Source: CAYTSW01 sp964440605 (GTDB taxonomy: Bacteria > Planctomycetota > Phycisphaerae > Phycisphaerales > UBA1924). Taken from it: 29,868 bases of DNA. The stretch spans positions 1 to 29,868 of the forward strand of contig CAYTSW010000017.1 of assembly GCA_964440605.1 (NCBI GenBank), in the 5' to 3' direction. A program made the position numbers and the translations under genes. This document shows, piece after piece, positions 15,715 through 23,284 of the stretch (position 1 is its first letter; the number at the start of each line of letters is the position of its first letter). The notes below the pieces were generated by a model. That model searched no databases. It was not told the origin of the DNA and saw only the letters and a program-made list of their open reading frames with translations.

Positions 15715-17085
15715 TCAGTCGGGGCGGGCGTCGATGCCGGTGAGGGTGTAGAGGCGGTTCTCGTTAAGCAGCGGGATGCCCCGCTCGCCGGCCTTCTGCT
15801 GGAGCTCGTTGTAGCGGTCGATCTTGTCCTGAATGGCGAGGAAGCGGTCGAGGACGGGCTGGGGGTCGTCGAAGCGGGGCTCGGGGGGCGCGATGGGGGC
15901 TGAGCCGAGGACGACGAAGTCGGTGCGTCCGGTCAGCCGCTCGTCGATCACGCCGCCCCACGACTTGATGAGGTCCTTGATGGACTCGCCCTCGCGCTCG
16001 GTCTCGAGCCCGTCGCGGTTGCGATCGAAGTTGCCGAAGACGATGAAGTGATACTCCTTGAAGGGGTCCCAGACAGCGTTGACGAGCTTGTCCTCGGGGA
16101 GGATCGGGTTGCCGCGCAAGGCCCGAATGGGCCGGGCGACGGCGGTGGTCTCGTCGATCTGGATCACCTCGAGCGTCGCCTTGCCGCGCGGGTAGCTGCC
16201 CGTCTCGTCGGGGCGGACGGTCGTCGTGCGGCCGAAGACTTCGAAGGTGAGCCCGAGCACCACGCCGGCGTTGCGGCCGACGTTGATGTACACATCGCTC
16301 GTCCCCGCGTCGACTTCCACGACGCGGGCGTCGATGAGCGAGGCCTCCTCCTTCGGGCGCAGGGTGTCGCGGGCGGCGGTGCCCTGAAGAGTGCTGATGC
16401 GCTCCTTGAGCACCGCGCTCTCGTCCTGGAGTTCCTGGAGGCGCGACTGGAGCGAGTCGAGGGAGCTCTGATAATCGGTCTGGGCCTGCTCGAGCGTGCC
16501 GCGGATCTCGTCGCGCGTGGAGGCGACGCTCTGGCCGTACTCATCGACGAGCTGATTGAGGCGTTCGTTGTCGGCGCTGAGCGCCGCGCGGGCGTCCTGG
16601 AAGTCTTCACGCGACGCGGCGTATCCCTCGCGGGCGGCTTCGAGGTCGGCCTGGAGGCGACGCTGGGCGGCCTCGGCGTTCTCGGCCTGGCGACGCGTCG
16701 CCGCCACTTCGCTGCGCAGGTCTTCGATTACGTCGAGCAGGTCCTGCGCATCCTCGCCCAGGCGCGTCTCGACGCGGTTCTGAAGGCTCTCGATGGTCTC
16801 GTTGGGACGGCCCGCGACGAGCGTCTTGAGCGTGCGGTTCTCCTGCACGAGGTAAGGGACCACGCCCTGGTTGCCCGAGAGCGAGCGCAGCCGCTCCCAC
16901 TCGGCATCGGCACCGGCCCGACCCAGCGCTTCCTCGCGCTGTTGCTCGGCGATCTCGACCGCGGCGACCTGATTCTGATACTTGGAGAAGGTGACCGCGC
17001 TGGTGATCAGCAGGCCCAGCGCAAGGGCCGCCAAGATGACGCAGGTCACGATGAGGGTGGTGCTGGAGCCGCCTCGGCTGGCCAT
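15715..17085 (-). CDS. Membrane-anchored coiled-coil protein with a BRCT-like C-terminal region
   Basis: The 456-residue product has one N-terminal membrane segment (about 9-33). A long coiled coil follows (about 34-245, rich in Gln, Glu, Ala, Arg and Leu) which should lie outside the inner membrane if the N-terminus stays in the cytoplasm. A beta-rich domain runs from 255 to 345 (ASLIDARVVEVDAGTSDVYI, VGRNAGVVLGLTFEVFGR). The C-terminal part (346-435) resembles a BRCT domain: HFIVFGNFDRNRDG, then IKDLIKSWGGVIDERLTGRT followed by DFVVLGSAP. BRCT domains are usually cytoplasmic or nuclear phosphopeptide and DNA-break modules, so this placement is odd and the topology unproven. The start is ATG 17085 with a perfect AGGAGG 9 nt upstream. 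I know similar planctomycete hypotheticals but no function. Confidence 0.78.
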   Translation of the reverse strand: MASRGGSSTTLIVTCVILAALALGLLITSAVTFSKYQNQVAAVEIAEQQREEALGRAGADAEWERLRSLSGNQGVVPYLVQENRTLKTLVAGRPNETIESLQNRVETRLGEDAQDLLDVIEDLRSEVAATRRQAENAEAAQRRLQADLEAAREGYAASREDFQDARAALSADNERLNQLVDEYGQSVASTRDEIRGTLEQAQTDYQSSLDSLQSRLQELQDESAVLKERISTLQGTAARDTLRPKEEASLIDARVVEVDAGTSDVYINVGRNAGVVLGLTFEVFGRTTTVRPDETGSYPRGKATLEVIQIDETTAVARPIRALRGNPILPEDKLVNAVWDPFKEYHFIVFGNFDRNRDGLETEREGESIKDLIKSWGGVIDERLTGRTDFVVLGSAPIAPPEPRFDDPQPVLDRFLAIQDKIDRYNELQQKAGERGIPLLNENRLYTLTGIDARPD

Positions 17086-17336
17086 GATGCGGTGCCTCCT
17101 TGGGAGGGGATTCGGGACGTCCGACTCGGACGGAAGGAGCGGTGGGCGTGCATCCCGACGCGGGCGACGACGGAGCGTCCATCGCTCGGCGGGAGGAGTT
17201 CACGGTGGTGCGGGCGCCGGCACGCGAGCCACCACAGGCCGGCATCACTCTACTACGTCCCGAACACACCGGGAGTTCCGGAGTGTGGCGTGGGGGCCTC
17301 GGATCGTCAACCGAGCCGGTTTCGACCCGGCTCGGC
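17086..17336. other. Intergenic region between the envelope block and mgtE
   Basis: These 251 bases lie upstream of the minus-strand envelope block and downstream of mgtE. They hold the mgtE hairpin (17311-17335). A minus-strand TAGAGT at 17252-17247 could be a -10 for the block, though no matching -35 is visible. No gene is supported. Confidence 0.4.
17311..17335 (-). terminator. Hairpin terminator behind mgtE
   Basis: CCGAGCCGG (17311-17319) and CCGGCTCGG (17327-17335) form a perfect 9-bp stem with a 7-nt loop, 1 nt beyond the mgtE stop codon. There is no U-tract on the minus strand, so it may stop RNA polymerase weakly, act with Rho, or simply protect the 3' end of the mRNA. Confidence 0.6.
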
Positions 17337-18830
17337 CTACACCGGCAGCAGATAGGGCTGGGCGAGAAGCACGAAGCCCAGGAAGAGGGCGTAGCTGATC
17401 GCGTCGGTGAGCATGGTGACGAACAGGGCGCTGGCGGTTGCCGGGTCGGCCCCCAAGCGCTGGAGGATCATGGGCGTCGCGGTGCCGATCATCACGCCCA
17501 CGACCATCGCCAGCGCCATCGCCCCGCCGCAGACCAGCCCGAACACGCCCCACGACAGCGCCCGCCCTTCCGAGGCGGGGTCGGAGACGACCAGCGGCCC
17601 TAGCAGCGCCGCGCCCACGGCGAAGAGCACGCCGATCACGATCCCCACCACCACGCCAAAGACCAGCTCGCGCCGGACCAGCGGCCAGACGCGCTCGGGC
17701 CGCACCTCCCCCAGCACGATGCCCCGCAGCGTGATCGCCAGACTCTGCTGGCCCGAGTTGCCCGACTGATTGGCGATGACCGGGTAGATCACCGCGACGA
17801 CGGGGAGCAACTCGATGAGGTCCGTATAAAAAAGGATGACCGCCGAGCCCGCCTGGGCCATCAGCAGGTTGATCACCAGCCAGGGCCCGCGGCCCTTGAG
17901 CTTGTCCACCACCCGGCTGTACACCGCCTCGCCCTGACCGGCGCCGACCTGCTTGTACGCGTCCTCCGTCGCCTCCGCCGAGATGATGTCCACGACGTCG
18001 TCGATGGTCACCATGCCCAGCACGCGGCCCTCTTCGTCGACCACCGGGAGCGTCAGCAGGTCGTACCGTTCGAACAGGCGGGCGACTTCCTCGCGGTCGA
18101 TCTCGGTGGTCACGGCGTCGTAGTCGCTGTCGAGATGGTCGGCCAGCGGCTCCTCGTCGTCGATCACCAGCAGGTCGCGCAGCCCGATGAGCCCCTTCAG
18201 GCGCTTGAGCTCGTCAACCACGAAGAGTTCGGTCTGCGCCGAGTCGAGCGAGTGCGTCTTGAGGAACTCGATCGCCTGCCCGATGCGCATGCCCTCACGC
18301 ACCACGGCGATCCGCGTGGTCATGATGCCCCCCGCTGACTCGGGGTCGTACAACGCCAGCTTGCCCAGCACCGCCGCCTGCTTCGGGTGCAGGTGCTTGA
18401 TCAGCTTCTGACGCTCGGCGACGTCCAACTCCTGGAGCAGGTCGGCGGCGTCGTCGGGCTCCATCAGACCGATAAGAGCCGCGGCCTCCTTGGGCGGCAG
18501 GTCCGAGATCACCGAGACCGCCAGCGGCACCTCCATGTGCGCGAGCGCGTCGGCGGCGTCGCGGTCCTCCAGCAGATGGACCAGCTCTGATTGCTCGTCG
18601 GGGTCGAGGTCCTCCAGCCGGTCCGCGGCGTCGGCCGGCTCGAGCTCGGCCATGTGCGGGGCCATCTGCGCCGCGTCGAACTCGCCTTCCATCAACTCGT
18701 CCAGTGCCGCCTCGGCCTGCTCCTGCGCATCGGTCGCGATGGCCGCGGCCTCGGCATCACCCTCACGCGGGGGCTCCCCGACATCGCGGGGCTGCTCGGG
18801 CGTGGGGTCGTCGCGGGCTGGATCGGCCAT
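17337..18830 (-). CDS. mgtE: Magnesium transporter MgtE
   Basis: MgtE is a Mg2+-gated inner membrane channel that closes when cytoplasmic Mg2+ is high. The 497-residue product has every expected part: an acidic N-terminal tail, the superhelical N domain (about 40-150, with MAELEPADAADRLEDLDPDE and similar repeats), and a pair of CBS domains (about 150-290, with ESAGGIMTTRIAVVREG and EEGRVLGMVTIDDVVDII). Five membrane helices form the pore (about 310-497, including YPVIANQSGNSGQQSLAI and PATASALFVTMLTDAISYAL). The ATG at 18830 is preceded by TACCCT exactly 6 nt upstream, fitting a leaderless mRNA. It is divergent from nuoD and ends with its own hairpin, so it is probably a single-gene unit. 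Confidence 0.95.
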   Translation of the reverse strand: MADPARDDPTPEQPRDVGEPPREGDAEAAAIATDAQEQAEAALDELMEGEFDAAQMAPHMAELEPADAADRLEDLDPDEQSELVHLLEDRDAADALAHMEVPLAVSVISDLPPKEAAALIGLMEPDDAADLLQELDVAERQKLIKHLHPKQAAVLGKLALYDPESAGGIMTTRIAVVREGMRIGQAIEFLKTHSLDSAQTELFVVDELKRLKGLIGLRDLLVIDDEEPLADHLDSDYDAVTTEIDREEVARLFERYDLLTLPVVDEEGRVLGMVTIDDVVDIISAEATEDAYKQVGAGQGEAVYSRVVDKLKGRGPWLVINLLMAQAGSAVILFYTDLIELLPVVAVIYPVIANQSGNSGQQSLAITLRGIVLGEVRPERVWPLVRRELVFGVVVGIVIGVLFAVGAALLGPLVVSDPASEGRALSWGVFGLVCGGAMALAMVVGVMIGTATPMILQRLGADPATASALFVTMLTDAISYALFLGFVLLAQPYLLPV

Positions 18831-18836
18831 GGCATG

Positions 18837-18842
18837 AGGGTA
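18837..18842 (-). promoter_or_regulatory. -10 element for a leaderless mgtE transcript
   Basis: The minus strand reads TACCCT, then CATGCC, then the mgtE ATG. The 6-nt spacing equals that at four other starts in this window and puts the expected transcription start at the A of ATG. No ribosome binding site is present. Confidence 0.42.
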
Positions 18843-18916
18843 GCCCCCGACCGGGCGAGCCCGAAGATCGCTTCATCCAGACGCCGGCGCACGCCGAAGC
18901 CCCGATAGCCGCGCCC

Positions 18917-18922
18917 TATAGT
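18917..18922 (+). promoter_or_regulatory. -10 element for nuoD with a conventional leader
   Basis: TATAGT stands out in a GC-rich gap. Transcription starting about 7 nt downstream would give a leader of roughly 45 nt ending in GAAGAAGGGA, a ribosome site placed before the GTG at 18973. A convincing -35 is not seen. Unlike several neighbours, nuoD would therefore have a leader. Confidence 0.45.
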
Positions 18923-18972
18923 GGCGCGACACGCCCGGCAATCGCCCGGCCCGATTCGAAGAAGGGACGCCC

Positions 18973-20277
18973 GTGCCGTACACCCTCAAGCCCGCCGACG
19001 CCTACGACGTCGATGTCGAACGCACCGACTACCTCAAGGACCACGTCGACACCGGCGACCGCTGGACTCTCAACTTCGGCCCCCAGCACCCCGCGACGCA
19101 CACCACGCTCCGCCTCGTGCTCGAGCTCGACGGCGAGCGCGTCGCCCGCTGCACGCCCCACATCGGCTACCTCCACTCGGGCTTCGAGAAGCTCGCCGAG
19201 CACCTCGACTACAACCAGTACGTGACCATCGTGTCGCGCATGAACTACCTCAGCCCCATCGCCAACGACATCTGCTGGCACCACGCCGTCGAGCTGCTCT
19301 TCGGCGTCGATCTCACGCCGCGGTGCAAGGTCGTGCGCACGATCATGGCCGAAGTCGCCCGCATCCAGGACCACCTGCTGAACGTCGGCGCCGCCGCGCT
19401 CGACCTCGGGGCGTTCACCGGCTTCCTCTACGGCTTCAACGTCCGCGAGAAGATCTACGACCTCTGCGACTACATCTCGGGCCAGCGCTACCACCCCGAC
19501 TGGACCCGCGTCGGCGGCGCGATGAAGCCCCTCCCCGACGACGAAGTCTTCCGCGACCTCGTCAAGGACCTCATCCGCAAGCAGGTGCCCCAGGCGATCA
19601 AGGACCTCGAAGACCTCGTGCTGCGCAACAAGATTTTCCAGGACCGCACGGCGGGCATCGGCTCGATGAACGCCGAGGAAGCCATCGCCTGGTCGCTCTC
19701 GGGCCCCGTCGCCCGCGCCTCGGGCGTGGAGCGCGACGTCCGCAAGGACGAGCCCTACCTCTGCTACGCCGACAACTGGGACGGCCAGGGCCGCGAGAGC
19801 GTGACGTTCCAGGTTCCGGTGCACACCGACGGCGACGTTTACGCCCGCTTCCAGGTCCGCATCGAGGAGATGCGCCAGTCCTGCCAGATCATCGAGCAGT
19901 TGCTCACGGATGATCTCTGGGAGTGGCTCAAGGACATCCCGATGGACACCTACGCCGATGGGAAGTTCGTTACGCCCAAAAAAGAAGAGGTCTACGGCTC
20001 GATCGAGGGGCTCATCCAGCACTTCGAGCTGATCATGTCCAACCGCGGCTGGGACGCGCCCATCGCCGAGGCGTACGGCCGGAACGAGACGGCCAACGGC
20101 GAACTGGGCTACTACGTCGTCGCCGACGGCGGCCCGCGCCCCTGGCGCGTCAAGACCCGCCCGCCGTCGTTCATCAACTACCAGACGATGGCCAAGATGC
20201 TCGAGGGCCACATGCTGGCGGACACGGTGGCGATCCTGGGTTCGCTCAACGTGGTGGCGGCTGAGTTGGATCGGTAG
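18973..20277 (+). CDS. nuoD: NADH-quinone oxidoreductase subunit D
   Basis: NuoD is the 49-kDa peripheral-arm subunit of respiratory complex I and forms much of the quinone-binding pocket with NuoB. The 434-residue product carries the family signatures LNFGPQHPATHTTLRLVLEL, HIGYLHSGFEKLAEHLDYNQ, SRMNYLSPIANDICWHHAVE, VRTIMAEVARIQDHLLNVGA and the C-terminal GELGYYVVADGGPRPWRVKT. It looks complete and functional. The start is GTG 18973, with GAAGGGA upstream at proper spacing. It is usually flanked by nuoC and nuoE; here the neighbours are mgtE (divergent) and an unrelated minus-strand gene. The rest of complex I must be encoded elsewhere, or this copy is a lone paralogue. Confidence 0.96.
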   Translation: MPYTLKPADAYDVDVERTDYLKDHVDTGDRWTLNFGPQHPATHTTLRLVLELDGERVARCTPHIGYLHSGFEKLAEHLDYNQYVTIVSRMNYLSPIANDICWHHAVELLFGVDLTPRCKVVRTIMAEVARIQDHLLNVGAAALDLGAFTGFLYGFNVREKIYDLCDYISGQRYHPDWTRVGGAMKPLPDDEVFRDLVKDLIRKQVPQAIKDLEDLVLRNKIFQDRTAGIGSMNAEEAIAWSLSGPVARASGVERDVRKDEPYLCYADNWDGQGRESVTFQVPVHTDGDVYARFQVRIEEMRQSCQIIEQLLTDDLWEWLKDIPMDTYADGKFVTPKKEEVYGSIEGLIQHFELIMSNRGWDAPIAEAYGRNETANGELGYYVVADGGPRPWRVKTRPPSFINYQTMAKMLEGHMLADTVAILGSLNVVAAELDR

Positions 20278-20345
20278 GCGGCTCGATCACCGCCATGGCG
20301 ACTACGTCATCACGGTGACCGCGGGGTCGATGGCAAGCGTGAGGG

Positions 20346-22215
20346 TCATGGGCCAGATGCACCTGCGGGCGGCGCCGGTTGAGATTGCGGCTTGGTCGGG
20401 ATACCGATGTCGGCGAGGCGGAGCGTGATCGAGCCGTCCCACCAGCGTGTGGCGCAGGGGTCGTCCATCGCGAGTCCGCGGTCGCCGGTGATGCGGATGG
20501 TCCAGGCGTCGAGCGTGTCGAGCCGGTCGGCGTGACGCACGAAGAAGCGGACGCGTTCCTTGACAGGGCGATGGCCGAACGGGCTGGGACGATGCATGGG
20601 CTGGATGGGCTGCGCCGCCGACGAAGCGAGGCCGGGCTGCTCGATGGTGGCCCAGTTGCGCACGGTGCCCTGATCGTCGATCAGCTCGACGCGCAGCGCG
20701 AAGGCGACGCCGTCCATGGCGGAGATGGTGGACTGAGTCGCCTGGCCGACCTTGAGCTCGATGGGGGCGTACCGCAGCGCGAGTTCCACCCAGAGGTGGC
20801 CGGGCACGATGCGCTCGCCGCTGTGCTTGTTGATGACCTGCCACTCGACGGTGGTGCGCAGGGTGTTGGTGATGAAGCGCTCCAGGGCGGGCGCGGCGGC
20901 CGGCTCGATGGTCTCGTCCAGCGGGACCTCGCGCACGCTCCTTTGCGTGCGCATGGCGGCGACGGTGCGCCGGATCGGGTCGGGCCAGGTTCCCGACCAC
21001 GCCTCGACCTCCAGGCGGGCGGTCTTTGAGGATGCGTCGCGCGTGATCGGCACCCGCTCGTACGCGATGTTCCAGCCCGAAGCGACGGGGCGGATCGTGC
21101 GCAGCGAGCCGGGCTGACGAGGCTGCTGGTTCGACCAGTCGCGCCCGCGATCGCGCGCCATCTCGCGCCGGTAGGCCATCTCGCGCGCGCTGATGCCGCT
21201 CACGTGCTCGCCGCCCGTGGTGACGCGGAAGGGAAGCGAGGGCAGGAGGCGCAGCGGGACGGGCATGCGCATCAGACCCTGGAGCGGCTCACCTTCGGGC
21301 CAGACGTCGCCCACCAGCAACGCATCGTCGGCGCCGCGCTCGAGCGTGGTCTCCACGAGCGCGACCCACGCCTCAGCGTTGTCGGCGGCGACCGTGCAGA
21401 GCGTGATCACTTCGTCGCCGTACATGCTCCCTGACGGATCCCACCAGACGCGCTCGCCGGTCTGTCCGATGTAGCTCTCCAGCGCGATGCGGTGCATCCA
21501 CGGCGCGGTGTCGCGCGAGCCGATGCGTTCGAAAACGAACTCGTGACGCAGGCGCTCAAGAATCCGATCCATGAGGGTGGTGGGCTGCGCCGGCGTGGTT
21601 GGCGGCTGCGTGATTGGCGTCGGCGNNNNNNNNNNNNNNNNNNNNNNNNNNNNNNNNNNNNNNNNNNNNNNNNNNNNNNNNNNNNNNNNNNNNNNNNNNN
21701 NNNNNNNNNNNNNNNNNNNNNNNNNGCGTGATTGGCGTCGGCGGAGGAGGCGGCATGCCTGGAAGCGGGCTCGGGCGCAGGTTGGCGGGCCCGGGCGCGA
21801 CCGGGCGTTGGATGCCGCTGACGAGCGTCGGTGCTTGCAGCGCGTCGGTGTGCGGCGTGATGACAATGAGCACCGGAGTGGGCACGAGCGCCACCCAGCC
21901 GCGTTGCGGCAAGGCGTGCCCGCGCTGCACGAGGGGCACCGCCAGCAGCGCGACGATCGCGAGTCGGCGGAGCATCCAGCGCCGGCGCTTGCGCACGCGC
22001 CGCAACACTCGAGACCCCGCGACGCTGCGCCCGCACTCGGGGCAGGTCAACGGCAGGCCCTGCTCGAACTGCGGACCCACTTCGTGGTCGCACTTCGGGC
22101 AACGCGGCTCGGCGCTCCGCCCGCGCCGGCCCCACAGCGACCACGCGACCATCGCGACCGCCGCGACACCGAGCGTCCACGACAGCAGGTCGAGCAGCAG
22201 GCGGTGATCGTTCAT
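20346..22215 (-). CDS. Membrane zinc-ribbon protein of unknown function, interrupted by a scaffold gap
   Basis: The minus strand encodes one protein split over two frames by 100 Ns. If the identical 18-bp flanks are merged (118 nt removed), a single frame of 583 residues results, running through a Pro/Thr stretch (PPPPTPIT to QPPTTPAQP). The N-terminal part has a membrane segment (8-28), a zinc-ribbon motif with Cys39, Cys42, Cys58 and Cys61 (CPKC, CPEC), and a second membrane segment after RRVRKRRRW (81-97). The long C-terminal part is soluble and beta-rich, for example ERVWWDPSGSMYGDEVITLC and DAWTIRITGDRGLAM. I do not recognise a family. Similar CPxC-ribbon membrane proteins occur in planctomycetes. 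The ATG at 22215 has GAGGCG upstream, and a TAGCGT lies 9 nt before it. Confidence 0.75.
21608..21625. repeat. 18-bp direct repeat, left contig end
   Basis: These 18 bases (GCGTGATTGGCGTCGGCG) end at the gap and are identical to the 18 bases that begin right after it. This looks like an unmerged overlap between two contig ends. A real short tandem repeat in a Pro/Thr-coding region is the alternative. Confidence 0.9.
21626..21725. other. 100-N scaffold gap
   Basis: Exactly 100 unknown bases, the conventional placeholder for a gap of unknown size. It falls inside the zinc-ribbon gene and causes an apparent frameshift, because 100 plus the duplicated 18 is not a multiple of three. Confidence 0.98.
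21726..21743. repeat. 18-bp direct repeat, right contig end
   Basis: Second copy of the 18-bp sequence at the other edge of the gap. Merging the two copies restores a continuous reading frame across the junction. Confidence 0.9.
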
Positions 22216-22263
22216 CGTCGCCTCACGCTACCAGCCCGGCCGCCGCCCTCAAAGGCTCATTGT

Positions 22264-22269
22264 TAGAAT
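22264..22269 (+). promoter_or_regulatory. -10 element near the hydroxyacid dehydrogenase start
   Basis: TAGAAT, a good match to TATAAT, is followed by 7 nt and then the ATG at 22277. The predicted transcription start is at or next to the start codon, so this mRNA is probably leaderless. No ribosome site is present. Confidence 0.5.
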
Positions 22270-22276
22270 CCGCCTC

Positions 22277-23284
22277 ATGGCCCAGCGGACGCTGACGGTT
22301 GCGGTCTTCGACGAAGGCGCCGAGTGGGCGCTGGAGGAGCATCACGTCGCGCGGATCCGTGAGGCGGCGGGCGACGCGTTCGCGGTCGGCGTGGTGCGGT
22401 CGCGCCGCGAGTTGGCCGAGGCGTTGCCTCGCACCAACGCGATCGTCGGTTTCCCGGTGACGCGCGACCAGATCGAGCCCCACCTCGGGCGTCTGGAGTT
22501 CGTGCAGCTCACGCACTCCATGGGCGACCGCAGCGCCGCGGTGGTCGCGGCGCTCGAGGCGGGCGTGCGCGTGTGCAGCGCCGCGACGATCCGGGCGCCG
22601 CAGGTCGCCGAGCACGCGGTGGCGTTGACGCTCATGCTCGTGCGCCGCATCGACGCCGCGGTGCTGCGTCAGGCCGAGCACCGCTGGAGCTCGAGCGAAC
22701 TCGGAGCGCGCATCGGCATGCTGCGCGGCAGCACCGTCGGGCTCGTCGCGATGGGCGTGATGGGCGAACAGATCGCCCAGCGGTTGAAGGCGTTCGGCGT
22801 CACGACGCTCGCGACGCGGCGTGAGCCGACGAACCCGTTCCTCCACGTCGACGAGATGTTCCCGACCGAAGACCTCAACGAGATGCTCGCGCGCTGCGAC
22901 GTGGTGATCGTCGCGGCCCCGCGCGTGCCGCTGACGCGACACCTCATGGGGCGCAAGCAGTTCGCCGCGATGAGGCGCAGCGCCGTGCTCGTCGACGTCA
23001 GTCGAGGCGGCGTAGTGGATCAGCAGGCCCTGATCGACGCGCTGCGTCGCGGCTCGATCGCCTCGGCGGCGCTGGATGTCTTCGAGACCGAGCCCCTGCC
23101 CTCCACCTCGCCCTTCTGGACGATGCCCAACGTGGTCGTTACGCCGCACGTCGCCGCCGCAAGCCCCGCGTTCTGGGAGCAGGCGACGGACGTGACGTGC
23201 AACAACCTGCGCCGCCTGCGGGACGAGCGCGAGCTGATCGACGAGCTGGACCTCGAACGCTTCAAGACGCCCGCGCGATCATGA
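22277..23284 (+). CDS. D-2-hydroxyacid dehydrogenase (NAD-dependent)
   Basis: The 335-residue product belongs to the D-isomer-specific 2-hydroxyacid dehydrogenases, which interconvert 2-keto and D-2-hydroxy acids. The catalytic triad is intact: Arg243 in LVDVSRGGVVDQQAL, Glu272 in ALDVFETEPLP and His291 in VVVTPHVAAASP. The nucleotide-binding loop reads VGLVAMGVMG (154-163) instead of the usual VGxxGxGxxG, so the first glycine of GxGxxG is an alanine (Ala158). This may alter cofactor binding. The substrate is not predictable; glycerate, phosphoglycerate-like and lactate dehydrogenases share this fold. The TGA stop overlaps the ATG of comEC (ATGA), so the two genes are translationally coupled despite having no obvious shared pathway. 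Confidence 0.9.
   Translation: MAQRTLTVAVFDEGAEWALEEHHVARIREAAGDAFAVGVVRSRRELAEALPRTNAIVGFPVTRDQIEPHLGRLEFVQLTHSMGDRSAAVVAALEAGVRVCSAATIRAPQVAEHAVALTLMLVRRIDAAVLRQAEHRWSSSELGARIGMLRGSTVGLVAMGVMGEQIAQRLKAFGVTTLATRREPTNPFLHVDEMFPTEDLNEMLARCDVVIVAAPRVPLTRHLMGRKQFAAMRRSAVLVDVSRGGVVDQQALIDALRRGSIASAALDVFETEPLPSTSPFWTMPNVVVTPHVAAASPAFWEQATDVTCNNLRRLRDERELIDELDLERFKTPARS

Noticed and set aside
20346..22215. A frameshifted pseudogene or two separate genes
   Set aside because: The frame change is fully explained by the 100-N placeholder and the duplicated 18-bp ends. Merging them restores one frame.
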